DNA from: Microvelia longipes
Taxonomy: Eukaryota; Arthropoda; Insecta; Hemiptera; Veliidae
Length of the DNA stretch: 64,000 nt
Reading direction: 5' to 3'
Assembly (NCBI GenBank): GCA_018340805.1
Contig: JACMZG010001914.1
Coordinates: 23,027,443-23,091,442, forward strand
The notes below the pieces were generated by a model. It was not told the DNA's origin. It saw only the letters and a list, made by a program, of their open reading frames with translations, and searched no databases. Shown one piece after another: positions 40,001-50,924 of this stretch (position 1 is the first letter of the stretch; every line of letters begins with the position of its first letter). Both the position numbers and the translations under genes were made by a program.

Positions 40001-43000
40001 GGAGTGTCAGGGGAAGGTTTTGTCCCGCTCAAGTTGGCTTGGGAAGCTATGGTACTGGCAGTGGAGGAGTTGGAAGTAGCAGTTATGCTAGCTCTGGGGG
40101 ACAAGGAGCTAATAGTGGAGGCATAAATACTGGAGGCTACAGTCAACCTAATAGTAATGGAGGCTCTGGATCGACAGGATTCGGTCAAGGAGGTATTGCC
40201 GGTGGACCTGGAGGTCATGGTACATTCCAATCGTCAGGTTCTTCTAGTGGCTCTCCATCAGGCGGAACTATATCATCAGGATCATTTGGCTCTTCTGGAG
40301 GAGTATATGCGTCAACTGGAACCTTCCCTAATGTTGGAGGCGGAGGGACGGGTTCTTATGGCTCCGGGTTCTTAAGTGCAGGAGGTTTTGGCTCAGCAGG
40401 AGCTGGGAGTTTCGGACCTGGAGCCTTTAATGGAGCCGGCGGAGCTCCAGGCTCTGCAGAATTTCAGAAGGTTATCGAAGAGTTTATGAAAAATTTACAG
40501 AAACTTCATGAAGCTCAAGCCAGCCAATTCGCGAACAATCCGTAAGTATTTAAAGAGTCAAAACTATGATCTATTTAACACTTTTTAGATTATTTCAGTC
40601 CCTTTATTATACTTATTTCCCTTTATTCATACTTCTTTTAACAGATTTTTAAGGTTGTACTGAGACAATAAGAAAAAAAATACCTCGACACAGAATGTAA
40701 TTTTTTTATTTTCGATTGCAATTTTTTAAATTGACCTTAAATAATAATAACGTACGGTATTTTATATTGTTCTAAATACATAATCACCAAAGCATAATAA
40801 ACTTTGGTCTATAAGGTCTAATAAGGTGACAAGACAAAGACTTTGTCTTGACAAAGACTTTGTCTAATAAGCCTAGCTTTTTCTGATATTAGATTTTATG
40901 CTTAAAAATTAACTTTTTATTCTTCATAAAAGAAACTAACCACGCTAATCGCTGCTTCAAGTTTAATATAACCTGTATCAAATTTAGTGTGTTTCTTATG
41001 AGAATCGTGACTGCAGCTAGGGTGATAAAATAGAATATCTGCGTGATTAATATATTAATCACGCAAAAATTATACTTTATTTCCCTAACTACAGCTACAA
41101 TTCTATTAAAGGTTATATTGAACTTGAAGCAGCGATTAGCGTGGTTAGTTTATTTTATGAAGAATAAAAAGTTAATTTTTAAGCATAACATCTAATATCA
41201 GAAAAAGCTAGGCTGATCACCTAATTTTGTTGAACAATGTACAAAGTATAAGGACCCGGAGATAAGGAAGAACAGAATTTGATAACTTTTTAGCTTCTTT
41301 CATTTATACTGTAGATTTATAGAAAAAGTATTGTAAATCGAATTTATTTACTATCTGAGGACGAGCGAAGCGAGTCCGAACAATGGTAAATGAGCATAGC
41401 GATTCTGACGTGGTGAGGATACGTTTCGTTCGTACGCGACTTTTTATTAGTATTACTTTTTTTTAGTTAAGTCTCTACGACTTCATTAGTAAGTCTCTAC
41501 GACTTCATTAGTAAGTACGACTTCATTACTCTACGACTTTATTAGTAAGTCTCTACGACTTCATTAGTAAGTCTCTACGACTTCATTAGTAAGTCTCTAC
41601 GACTTCATTAGTAAGTCCTCTACGACTTCATTAGTAAGTCTCTACGGTAAGTCTCTACATTAGTAAGTCTCTACGACTTCATTAGTAAGTCTCTACGGCT
41701 TCATTAGTAAGTCTCTACGGCTTCATTAGTAAGTCTCTACGGCTTCATTAGTAAGTCTCTACGACTTCATTAGTAAGTCTCTACGACTTCATTAGTAAGT
41801 CTCTACGACTTCATTAGTAAGTCTCTACGACTTCATTAGTAAGTCTCTACGACTTCATTAGTAAGTCTCTACGACTTCATTAGTAAGTCTCTACGACTTC
41901 ATTAGTATTCTCTACGACTTCATTTGTAAGTCTCTACGACTTTATTAGTAAGTCGATAGTTATTGAAGATATGAATATTTAATTTTACAGTAAAAGACCA
42001 GACGATATGCTCGCTTGCCAAAGTGAGGTAATACGTTTATAATTGATAGTAATCAATTATTTTTATCTATTTCACTATCTTTTGTGTCGCCACTAGTCGC
42101 TTTAATTATTCTAAGCCGAGTCTGTCTAAAGTGATATAATATTTGTGTTATGAACAAAATTGAAAAATATTGCATTGATATTTTAACTTTTCAAAGAAAA
42201 TTTTATCCATAATGTTAATATAAAATTTAAGGGACCGAAGTAGTGATTTGAATAATTTAGTATAAATAAATTGACTAAAGGAGATTTGGTGTAGTGAAAT
42301 AATAAATTAAATTGCATCAATTTCTAATTACTGCAAAATTATTGTTTGTTTTGCTTTAAAAAATAATTTCTGTCGCGAAATGCAGGCTTTACCGCAGAAT
42401 TTTCATTTGTCAGTGCTTCATCAAGTTGTCGGACCTGATAATCCCATGTATGCTTATGTTTTCCTGATATATTTTCATTCTTCTTTGCATTTTAATTTGA
42501 TTTCATGTTTTTACAAAAATAAGGAGTTGATTCGTTCAAAAAAGTGGTTCTCATCACTCCTTTAATTCAAATTACTAGTTCTGTTAGGCTACTTCATTGA
42601 CTCTGCTAGAACTTAATTGTGTTGAGTGTTAAAAGCGGAATACAAATGGCATGTAACAGTATAATTTTTTTTGAGTTTATTTATTTTTTTTTATGTTTAT
42701 TTTTTCATTAATACATTATTGTTAATTATTTTAAAACGTAGAGAAGAACTAAAGCCTTCGGTCCGAATGCAAATTGAAGTTGTTCCGAATACAATGAACT
42801 AAACTGTTGTCCGAATTGTTAGTTTAATGTTTTGTTTTATATTAAAATAATAAATAAAAGGTTGCCAAGGAGAATAAAAAAAAAAGAAACTGAGTTTTTT
42901 AGGATAGAATTTGGTTAGAGATGTTTTGTGTTGGAAATAAAAACAATTAGCAAATGTTTTAGTGTGAGTTTATATTAGTTTAGATTTAGAATACAATCTG

Positions 43001-46000
43001 TTAGTGTGTGTTAAATTAACTTTAGCCAAAAGAATAGTAGGTGCCAGGAAGATTCATAACAATTGGGGGCCTGTCCAAAACAAAAATTGTACTTTTGAAA
43101 GTAAGTAGTAGTATCTGCAATAATTTTTGTTTGTTAACTAGAAACGAGTTAGTCCATTTAGAATGTTCGATCTTGAACAATTTATCAAATTTCCAAGTTT
43201 TGAAACGTTGGAGTCTTGCAAGAAGGAAGAGCTGCTTGCTATATCGATCTATTACAAAATCGATGAAATAAGCCCTAGCCAAAACAAAGAAAATATCAAA
43301 TCAAAGATTGTAGAGTATTTTACAATAAATGGGTTTCAGATAAACGAACCTATCACGGCTTTTGTTGAAGAAAACTCTAGATTTAATGTTATGTCTAATG
43401 CAGAGAATAAAGTAAACATAACTTCAAGGACAGAATCTATTTATGATGAAGAAGAAAAGGGTTCCTCGCGTTTCCTCGATGTGTTGGATGATCCACAGGA
43501 TGTAAGCAAATATAAAATTGATGCTATGGTGGGCCTAGAGAGGGAAAAATTAAGAGCACAGCTTCAAATGCAAGAAATGGAAATAAAATCAAAACTTGAG
43601 TATAAAAAATTGAACTTGAGCATGTTGTTAGATTGAAAGAATTGGAAATATTAAACAAAAACAAGATAGATTCTGCAAACAATGGAAAAAGCGGGAATTT
43701 CGATATAACAGCTTGTATGAAATTAGTCCCGAAATTCAACGATTTGGCAGTCGATCAATTCTTTTTACATTTCGAAAAAGTTGCTTATACTCTAAAATGG
43801 CCATCGGAATATTGGTCTTTATTGATCCAAAGTGCATTACAAGGTAAGGCTCAAGAGATTTATAATGAACTGTCTGTGGAACAATGTACGGATTATGTTT
43901 GTGAAGAAAGCTATATTGCAAGCTTATGAGTTGGTTCCAGAGGTATAGACAGCAATTCCGTTGTTCTGAGAAAACTGATACTCAGACCTACATTGAATTT
44001 GCGAGGATTAAGAGGTCTTACTTCGAAAAGTGGTGTAACGCATCTGGTGTTGGGAATGATTTCAAGAAACTGAAAGAGCTTGTTTTACTGGAGGAATTCA
44101 AACAACGAATAAGTAAGGAACTCTGTCAGTATTTAAATGAAAGGGTAGTAACGGATATAGATAACGCAGCGGTTTTAGCGGAACAATATCGTTTGACTCA
44201 CAAGGAAGATTTTAAAAAAGAACCTATCTCAAAAACTGGTTATGCTAGTAATAACCTCCGAAGTCTTGCAAATACATCTAATTATTTTAGAAGTTATAAT
44301 GAAGGCAATAAAAGCAATAATGAATCAGACAATGATTTTGATAGGGAAATCCGAACACCAATTTCAGGGAACAATAACTTTTGCTTTTATTGTAAAAAAC
44401 CTGATCATTTCATCGCTAGGTGTCCGAAATTAGGGAATAAGGAAAACCTTGAGGCAAATAGTCATAAACCCACTTGCTACGTCCAGTCCACAGAAGTAAT
44501 AGAAGGAACCAGAGAGATTGGTACAACTGCAGATGGTCTAATGAAATTATACGAACCATTTTTGTCAAAAGGGAGCTTGTGTTTGATTGGAAAAGAAGAA
44601 AGTAGTATTCCTGTTAACATACTAAGAGATACTGGGTGCTCACAGACATTAGTTTTATCAGAAATTCTTAAGTTTTCGGAGGAATCTTTTTCAGGAGAAT
44701 ATGTATTAATACAGGGCATTGAGAGTCAACCGATGAGGGTTCCATTGCATAGGTTCTTAACTCTCCTCTTGTTAGTGGCATTGTGACCATCGGAGTTGTC
44801 AGGTCTATACCGTGTGAAGGCGTCCACTTACTGCTTGGAAATGATTTAGCTGGAGGGAAAGTTAGAGCTTTGCCCATTTTGATAAACGAGCCATCAGAAA
44901 ATGAACTAAATGATAAGGACCTTTATCCTGCTTGTGTAGTACTGGATCACAAAAAGAAAAAAATGCCCGACAAAATTTTGATGGGGAAGTAAGAGAGATT
45001 GGTGCTGCCAAATTAGATTGCCAGTATGATATAAGTGGATCATATATAGGAAAAATTTTGATGCAGAATGTTGAATGGCAGGAAACATCTAAAGAAGATA
45101 TGTCATCAAAGAAATTTATTCGAATGCAAAACGAAGATAATAGTTTGATACCTTGTTTAAAGAACGTAGTCGAAAATCCAGACCAGAAACCTATTTGTTA
45201 CTACATGCGAGATAAAGTTTTGATGAGGAAATATAGACCTCCAGAATCCGCTTGTGATGAGGAATGGGCAGTTAAGCATCAAGTTGTAATTCCGGAACAT
45301 TATCGAAACTACATTTTAATGTTAGCTCATGATACTGCGATGTCCGGGCACTTAGGAGTAAAGAAAACGTACCAAAAAGTTCTTAAACACTTCTTTTGGC
45401 CAGGGTTACGTAGTGATGTCTCCAGGTTCTGTAAATCTTGTCCTACTTGCCAGAAGGTTGTCAAACCTAATGTCATCATTCCAAAACCACCAGATTTTAG
45501 CAAATCTTTTAAATTAATGGTTGATGCTTGCGATGATGGGGCCAGAGGAGTTCTATTACAAGACGATGGAAAAGGGATTCTTCATCCACTAGTTTATTTC
45601 TCTCGAAAATTTAATAGACACCAAAAGAATTATTCGACTATTGAGAAGGAATGTCTTGGTTTGGTATTGTCCCTACAACATTTCGAAGTATATTTGCATT
45701 CCTCGGATGAGCCAATAACTATCTTTTGTCATCACAATCCACTAACCTTTATTAATAGAATGAAACATAACAATCAAAGAATATTAAGATGGAGTCTTTT
45801 ATTACAAGAGTTTAATATCGAGATCAAGCACATTAAAGATATTGACAATGTACTCGCTGACGCCTTGTCTCGAGCTCAAGAATGATGATCTTTCTTTTTT
45901 TTTTTTTGGAGGGAAGATATGTTAGTTTAATGTTTTGTTTTATATTAAAATAATAAATAAAAGGTTGCCAAGGAGATAAAAATAAATAACAAAGAAAATA

Positions 46001-48110
46001 AAAGAAAAACTGAGTTTTTTTAGGATAGAATTTGGTTGAGATGTTTTGTGTTGAAATAAAAACAATTAGCAAATGTTTTAGTGTGAGTTTATATATAGTT
46101 TAGATTTAGAATACAATCTGTTAGTGTGTGTTTAAATTAACTTTAGCCAAAAGAATAGTAGGTGCCAGGAAGATTCATAACAGAATGCAAATTAACGCTT
46201 AATAAACTTGGCCTTATTTTGACTTTATTATAAAGTCAAAATTATTTGTGTTCCAGGTCATTGCTGAATTCAAGGCAATGAACATGCTGATCAACTGGCA
46301 CGTTTAGGATATGGCCATTCCCCTATAAGCACAGAACCTATAATTGGTATTCCAAAATGTTTTTTAAGGACTCAGCTTAATCTCTTAACAATGTCCTTAG
46401 TGAAGAGTAGCATAGTTGTCTTGGAATAAGACAATCTAAACTCGTGCTTCTGGTTCTTCTCAAAAACGAGATATGACTTTATTATCACTGAGCAAGGGAA
46501 CTTGTCATAACATTAAGGGAGTTCTTACTGGTCACTGCAGACATTTACATCTAATGGGTCTAGTTAACAGCCCAATATGCGGGTTTTGATAATGATAAAG
46601 ATCAATGATGAAGATGAAACGCCATCACATCTGATTGGGTCCTGCTTTGGACTCACAACGTTTACTGACCATAATATTTACCTCTACACCTTAAAAATAG
46701 AGATCAATAAGTTAATAAAATTTGCCAATCCATTTAATTTTTAGACGAATGGGGGCAACCTTGTAATTAACCTAATAATTATTTTATATGGTTTTTATTT
46801 CTTTACTTATATATTTATAATCATCTCTCTTCTTTTTACTTACCATATTTATGTATTTATCAGTATATCTTATCTTACAAAATAACCTCTCCGGAATGGG
46901 CCCAATGGACCCACATAAGAGGCCTTGGAAATAATCTTCACCAGAAAAACAAAAAAAAGACTGTGGTCTCTTGGTTGCTCCGCTGTGTTATAATGTTTGT
47001 TGTGTTATAAGAGTTTGTCATGTTACTTGTCTATGTAAGTGACATACTGCCACAATATAAGCGAATTTCCAAACTTTAACTTCGTACATATGTGGTCATC
47101 ATATGATGGCCATGAGATGTTTCGTACATGAGATTTGTTTTTGACCGTCTCCTGCTCTCCTCAATTAAATGATTTTTTTAGAAATTCGCGAAAAATGCTT
47201 GAATAGAAGAAAGGGGAATCAATTTTGTTAATGAAAACATTAATTATTAGCACCTGCATTTCTACAGACCTTAATAATTTAAAAATATGGTTTCTATGTG
47301 TACATGAGTTCATGCGTAAACACATGTGCACGTTTTTTATAAAAATGCCACAGTCCAAATGGTTAAACGGTTCGGACGAAACTTTACAAATAATTCATGT
47401 CTATTGAGAGAAAACTGAATTAGATTATTGTTAGATTATGATAAGAATCGTTTTAAAATAAAGCTCAATTAGTATTAAATTAAATAGAGTTTTTATTGTA
47501 ATTTATAATATTATTTTGGTTGTTAAGTGGGTTCCAGGGAGTCAACGACATAGTGCACGGATCTGGTGGACCTAATCCTGGAGGTTATGGTGGAGGCAGT
47601 GGATACAGTGTTGGATCAGGATTTTCGTCTGCTGGATCAAGTGTTTCATCCGGAGGATTTACAGGAGCATGGGCAGGACCAGGTGGAGCCTGGAGTAGTG
47701 TACCTAGTGGTACGTTCAATCAACCAAATTTTAATAATCCCGGTGGATATACGGGACATGCTGGTGTACAACCCGGTGGATATTCGGGAGGAAATGGAGG
47801 ACAGCATGGAGGTGGTAATTTTCCCAATAGTCCGTCATATGGGGGTGGTCAATCTGTTGGTGCGGCTGCATCAGCTTCCCTTGGACCTCAAGGTGGTCAT
47901 GGATCAGCCCATATATATCCATCCCAAGAAGGTCTTGACTTACGATTTGGCCAGCCTTTAACCCCTGACGGTGGTGGAACGAAATCAGTTTCGTCATTCT
48001 CTTCGTCAGGTTCATCGACTGTTAATGGACAGACAACTTCATTTAAGAAAGCAACTTTTACAGTAAACGACAACGGCAATATAACAACATACACTGTTAA
48101 CGATCCTTAA
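34100..48110 (+). CDS. Glycine-rich secreted-type protein, 5'-incomplete, at least six exons
   Basis: Exons that join in compatible phases are 34100-34171 (VQGGEYAGATNFASSSS-type), 39132-39751, 40034-40541, 41991-42027 (KRPDDMLACQSE), 42386-42447 (ALPQNFHLSVLHQVVGPDNP) and 47528-48110. The long exons encode GGSGYGG/GSGGG repeats resembling the 15262 gene. The 40541 end is less repetitive (KVIEEFMKNLQKLHEAQASQ), and the last exon is Gly/Ser/Pro-rich, ending in FKKATFTVNDNGNITTYTVN. Exon 39132-39751 is one base short of its expected phase, and the frame breaks near 39500, where one of two near-identical GCAAAYGGGGGTGGCTCT units lacks a G. The acceptor at 40033 was preferred to one near 39988 because it alone keeps the Gly-rich frame. 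The signal-peptide exon was not found. The 42448-47527 intron holds a LINE fragment and an LTR retrotransposon. The final junction (acceptor at 47527) is the least certain. Confidence 0.7.
34705..35160. repeat. Minisatellite, about 42-bp unit, forward array
   Basis: Copies of TAACTCGATAATAAGTCAAA, then CTGCTTTCATATCCCATAAT. The array decays towards its right end. Confidence 0.78.
35850..36270. repeat. Minisatellite, same 42-bp unit, inverted array
   Basis: Reverse complement of the unit at 34705-35160 (ATATGAAAGCAGTTTGACTT, then ATTATCGAGTTACTATTATG), about ten copies. Confidence 0.8.
36275..36400 (-). mobile_element. tRNA-derived SINE fragment
   Basis: On the minus strand: TCTTAGCTCAGGGGTAGGGC, then GTGGTGGGTTCAAATGTAGC. 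The box A and box B spacing is tRNA-like, but the stems are degraded. Confidence 0.5.
36950..37010. repeat. (AT)n array
   Basis: About 60 bp of AT. Confidence 0.88.
37365..37651. mobile_element. MITE-like element (family D), copy 2
   Basis: A long inverted repeat: AGGAAATGTAATAAGCAGG, then a 'TTCCATCATTCGACATTCATC' arm, matched by its complement near 37545-37620. The centre contains GAGTTAGACATAACGAAACAG, shared with copy 1. The family end also appears alone near 48705-48728. Confidence 0.65.
37690..38345. repeat. Palindromic repeat (family F)
   Basis: 37690-37876 and 37900-38130 are imperfect inverted copies (TGTATTTTTCAAAGGAAATGC; GCACTACTCGTTACTC; TTGGAACCTTAAACAAGAAA). A second piece at 38220-38345 repeats the 'ACCCCCGCGCCAGAATT' end. 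Related copies are at 920-1060, 27410-27460 and 49595-50060. Confidence 0.6.
38350..39100 (+). repeat. Repeat A, near full-length copy
   Basis: Ends about 30 bp before the exon at 39132. The 5S-like segment at about 38922-38992 reads GTTAAGGAGCATCGAGC, then GGATGGGTTACCGCTGGGAA, the clearest match to 5S rRNA after the 14851 copy. Confidence 0.72.
40871..41213. repeat. Fold-back repeat in intron
   Basis: GCCTAGCTTTTTCTGATATT at the left is matched by AATATCAGAAAAAGCTAGGC at the right. The arms are about 100 bp, including GAAGCAGCGATTAGCGTGG, and a second small hairpin (GTGATTAATATATTAATCAC) lies in the centre. Confidence 0.65.
41290..41445 (+). repeat. Repeat A, end fragments
   Basis: The family start (ATACTGTAGATTTATAGAAAAAG) is joined directly to the 3' part (GAGGACGAGCGAAGCGAGTC). 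Confidence 0.5.
41465..41960 (+). repeat. Minisatellite, 22-bp unit carrying GTAAGT
   Basis: About 21 copies of TTAGTAAGTCTCTACGACTT plus CA, ending about 30 bp before the exon at 41991. Confidence 0.85.
42817..43061 (+). repeat. 5' LTR
   Basis: About 245 bp, starting TGTTAGTTTAATG and ending GATTCATAACA, so the ends are TG...CA with a short TGTTA/TAACA inversion. It matches the copy at 45920-46182 apart from small indels in A-rich runs. Confidence 0.88.
43064..43076 (+). other. Primer-binding site
   Basis: TGGGGGCCTGTCC begins two bases after the 5' LTR. TGG pairs with the CCA end of a tRNA, and the sequence resembles the TGGGGGCTCGTCC site used with tRNA-Pro. The tRNA assignment is inference. 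Confidence 0.55.
43163..44560 (+). pseudogene. Broken gag of the Gmr1-like element
   Basis: Three successive open frames (from 43163, 43633 and 43926) cover gag, with frame changes near 43630 and 43920. The first has an acidic N-terminal region and a Glu/Lys-rich coiled-coil-like stretch. The third contains a SCAN-like helical segment: a Tyr-Arg-Gln-Gln-Phe motif, then about 40 residues on LLEEFKQRISKELCQYLNER, which parallels LVLEQFLxILPxELQxWVRE of SCAN domains. It is followed by a CCHC zinc knuckle (CFYCKKPDHFIARCP) near 44385-44430. Confidence 0.75.
44560..44992 (+). pseudogene. Aspartic protease remnant
   Basis: The frame continuing from gag contains a retropepsin-type active site (RDTGCSQTLV). 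A frame change near 44770 moves the continuation, with GVHLLLGNDLAGGKV, to another phase that ends at a stop near 44990. The latter motif is typical of the protease end in this class of element. Confidence 0.7.
44993..45885 (+). pseudogene. Pol remnant: integrase zinc finger joined to RNase H
   Basis: One open frame contains an H2C2 integrase zinc-binding domain (HDTAMSGHLGVKKTYQ; CKSCPTCQ), then almost at once (near 45490) an RNase H domain (KLMVDACDDGARGVLLQ, STIEKECLG, VLADALSRAQE). The integrase core and the whole reverse transcriptase that should lie between them are deleted in frame. In the RNase H the usual TDHxPL motif reads CHHNPL, so one catalytic aspartate is histidine. The enzyme is not expected to work. 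Confidence 0.8.
45908..45917 (+). other. Polypurine tract
   Basis: GGAGGGAAGA just before the 3' LTR and preceded by a long T run, as expected for plus-strand priming. Confidence 0.6.
45920..46182 (+). repeat. 3' LTR
   Basis: About 263 bp, TGTTAG...TAACA, nearly identical to the 5' LTR. The main difference is a longer A-rich run near 45980-46010. The small indels suggest the insertion is not very recent, though assembly error could contribute. Confidence 0.88.
46187..46960 (+). pseudogene. LINE fragment with RNase H-like remnant
   Basis: Around 46255-46330 the DNA translates to VPGHC-stop-IQGNEHADQLARLG, the hallmark of the RNase H domain of Jockey/R1-type non-LTR elements. Near 46555-46640 further pieces recall the cysteine-containing C-terminus (GLVNSPICGF; DETPSHLIGSC). 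Stops and shifts are frequent. The LTR element at 42817-46182 interrupts it. Confidence 0.55.
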
Positions 48111-48229
48111 GTCAATATCCCTCCAGATTTGCAAAACTTCATGTCCCATATTTCTGATTAGAGTAATAAGATTTACTTTATAATATTCCCATTTATACCA
48201 CACTTTTTAATTTCTAAATCTATACAGTA

Positions 48230-48450
48230 TAAGACGTTAGTATAAGATCGACCCATAGTCGATCTTATACTAATCTAAATAAGAACTCCTGTACATAGTA
48301 CAGGATTTAGTATTAGGATCGACCTATGTACAGGATGTTCTTATTATTATAGTATATGATCGACCTATGGTACAGGATGTTCTTATTATTTATAGTGTAT
48401 GAATCAACTTATGGTAGAGGATGTTTTACTATTATAGTATAGATCGACCA
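48230..48450. repeat. Short minisatellite downstream of the plus-strand gene
   Basis: About five units containing GATCGACCTATGGTACAGGA and TGTTCTTATTATTATAGT. Confidence 0.65.
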
Positions 48451-49322
48451 CTCGAAAAAGTGTTTAAAAAGTCACGATATTTTATTACAAAGTACAATTA
48501 AATATTTACAGTGATAAGTATGTAAAATTATTACATAAAGTTCATTTAAACGTAATTAAGTTTTTTAGCCATCGAATGAAAATTATCTTTTAGTTTGTAA
48601 TTTTATATTTAGAAAGAAATTAAAAATACATTAGAGCCGTTGTCGTTAAATTCCTGTGATATCACTTTAGTAAGATAAAAATGTAATTGTAAGTTTTAAC
48701 GCAAACTTTATGACACAATATAATTGTGCGAGAACTTTATGGTTAAGTCCACATTTTATTTTGGCAACGAGAGTGACTATGGTTGTCAATTGGATTTTCT
48801 AAATCTTAATTCTGATTAAATCTGATCTTGACACTTATTATAAAATCTATCACAGATTTTCTGTTTCTATTGAGTTTTGATGGTAGACTAAAATTTTTAT
48901 TTGCTGTTTTGGATGTGATTGAATATATTTGAAGTGATTGGGTACAGTAATTCTTTTGTTCTTAAAAATAATGTGATAAAATGATGTCAGTAGTCAATAG
49001 AGATTTTAATAAATCGTAAAGAAGAAGTTATAAAGAAGAACAAGTTAGAAGAACCATAATTCATCTCGATAAGATATTTAATACAGCAATGTTTCTTCTT
49101 TCATGGAAGTGCATCAGAAATCGGTGATAAGTAAACCATTTAGCTTGTTCGATATGAGCCCGTGCTGCTAGGGGAAGATCCACTAGCCCTACCATCTCCC
49201 CCCCAGCAATAATGGATTGTTAAATAACTGTTAGGAATCAAACAAGCTTGAGCTTATGTTGCTAGCAAATTACTAATTTTGAGGAAATAAATTATCCGAC
49301 ATGTATATGGATGATTTTGTAT

Positions 49323-50924
49323 CAGCGTTTCCAACCTTTTTCAGTAACGCGACCTATAATTTGCTTTTCTAAAGTTTGCGACCCAAATGAATTTATTTTG
49401 CATAACCTGAAAATTGCAGCGTTTTATTTATTGCCGAACTAGTTATGACCCTACATACATCGTCAAATCCTATTTTCATGAGGTTTTTATACTTAAATAG
49501 AAAATTACACACGAATTGGAGTTCAAAAGAAGTATATTATATAATTATATAATAGCAATAAAATTTAAAAACTTAAATTAAATAAAAAATTAGCACTGCT
49601 CGTAACTCATTTTGTCTGTATTTTTCAAAAAAATGCGCATAATTATCCAGTTGGTTGTACAAAACTGTGCCTCTAAAATTAGAAGTACGCACTATTATTT
49701 GCACTAGTTTAAAGCTTAGTAACTTATCTTTAAGCTTAGTCCTTCCGCATTTCTTTGAAAAATAGAGACAAAATGAGTTACGAGCAGTGCTTGACAATTG
49801 AGTAATGCTTAGGTTCTAAAGCATGAACCGGAACCTCAAGCAAGAAACGGTTGTTAAGCACGGAAACACTTATTCTAAATGAAATTCGCTAGACATGCGG
49901 ACCACCGCGCTAGAATTATTCTGTATTATGAATTTATATAATGTAAAAAACTATAAAAATCATTCCAACCAGGATTGTAGTTAAGCACAGAAACACGCAT
50001 CCAAAGGAAATTCGCCTAACATGCGGACCACCGCGCCAAAATTATTTTGTAGTTGAACTTATATTAAGTAAAAAAACGATACAAAATTATCGTCCTTACC
50101 AGGATTTGATCCCCTGAGTTGAGTGCTCGTATTGACCCCGGACCACTGCCATTCAACTCAGAGGCGCAAAAAACATGGGAAACGACACCCTACTCGAAAT
50201 TTAATTTTTAAGGACCGTAAGTTTGGTTTTCGATCATTTGTTGGAGTTTTTTCGACTTTTTGGTAACTTAGAGTCGTATCGACTTCGGACCGGTTTAAGT
50301 TGATTCAGCGTCTCAAAAAATGAACTATTGACCTTTTTGCGGTGAAAAATATAACCCTGAATTCTGCCAATTTTGAAAATTTCGTTGACTCAGCAAACGG
50401 GTTTATTGACGTCACAAAAACCTGGTTTTCAATATGTTGAAACCTGTCTTCCCGAAGGTTGAGTTTTGAGCTATGTTTGATTAAAAAATATTAATCAGTT
50501 CGAAAGATAGAGTGTTTACAAGAAAGTGTCTTATACATATGTAAAGCCTCGCAAAACGTATGTTTTCGTCATTAGGGACCTCTGAAACGGATTTGTGTCG
50601 TGGTTCGAGGTTCGACACCTCATATGAATTGTATATCATAAGTATAATAATTCATCAATGTTAGCAAGAATTAGATAAAGGCGGGTGCTTCTGTCGGTAA
50701 AGGACTTCTGAGAAATGTTTTGGCCGCGGCTTCTTACGTTATCGCATTTAAAGTATTATCAATTACTAATAATATCTGTTTAAGCAAATCTGTTATTTGC
50801 TAATAATAATCTTTTTACATAAATCTTGGTTATTATTTGGATTGTTAATAATAGAAAAATTTGGCGACCCAAAAAATTCGTTCGCGACCCAATCTGGTCG
50901 CGACCCAAGGGTTGGGAAGGGCTG
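49323..50924. mobile_element. Probable non-autonomous hAT-type element
   Basis: The left end reads CAGCGTTTCCAACCTTTTTC, then ACGCGACC. The right end reads GGTCGCGACCCAAGGGTTGG, then GAAGGGCTG. These inverted ends fit the CAGNGTTCCCAACC...GGTCGCG ends common among hAT elements. The inside is largely other repeats (palindromic family F, 49595-50340), with no transposase frame. Target duplications are not clear. Confidence 0.5.

Larger units (their letters stand above)
42817..46182 (+). mobile_element. Degenerate Gmr1-like Ty3/Gypsy LTR retrotransposon
   Basis: The element has two LTRs, a tRNA-complementary primer site, gag with a SCAN-like capsid segment and CCHC zinc knuckle, an aspartic protease with DTG, an integrase zinc-binding (H2C2) domain, and RNase H as the last domain. 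Integrase material lying upstream of RNase H is the unusual order known from Gmr1-like elements, whose capsid is the source of the vertebrate SCAN domain. The integrase core and reverse transcriptase are missing. At least four frame changes make it non-functional. It is flanked by a 4-bp GAAT on each side (42813-42816 and 46183-46186), a likely target-site duplication, and sits inside a LINE fragment in an intron of the plus-strand glycine-rich gene, in sense orientation. Confidence 0.85.

Noticed and set aside
39989..40034. A frame break at the start of the 40034 exon
   Set aside because: Using the acceptor at 40033 (CCCGCTCAAG) in place of the one near 39988 keeps the Gly-rich frame and phase 1, so no break is needed.
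41465..41960. CRISPR-like array (also 25765-26340, 24058-24376)
   Set aside because: Head-to-tail minisatellites without unique spacers in a eukaryotic intron.
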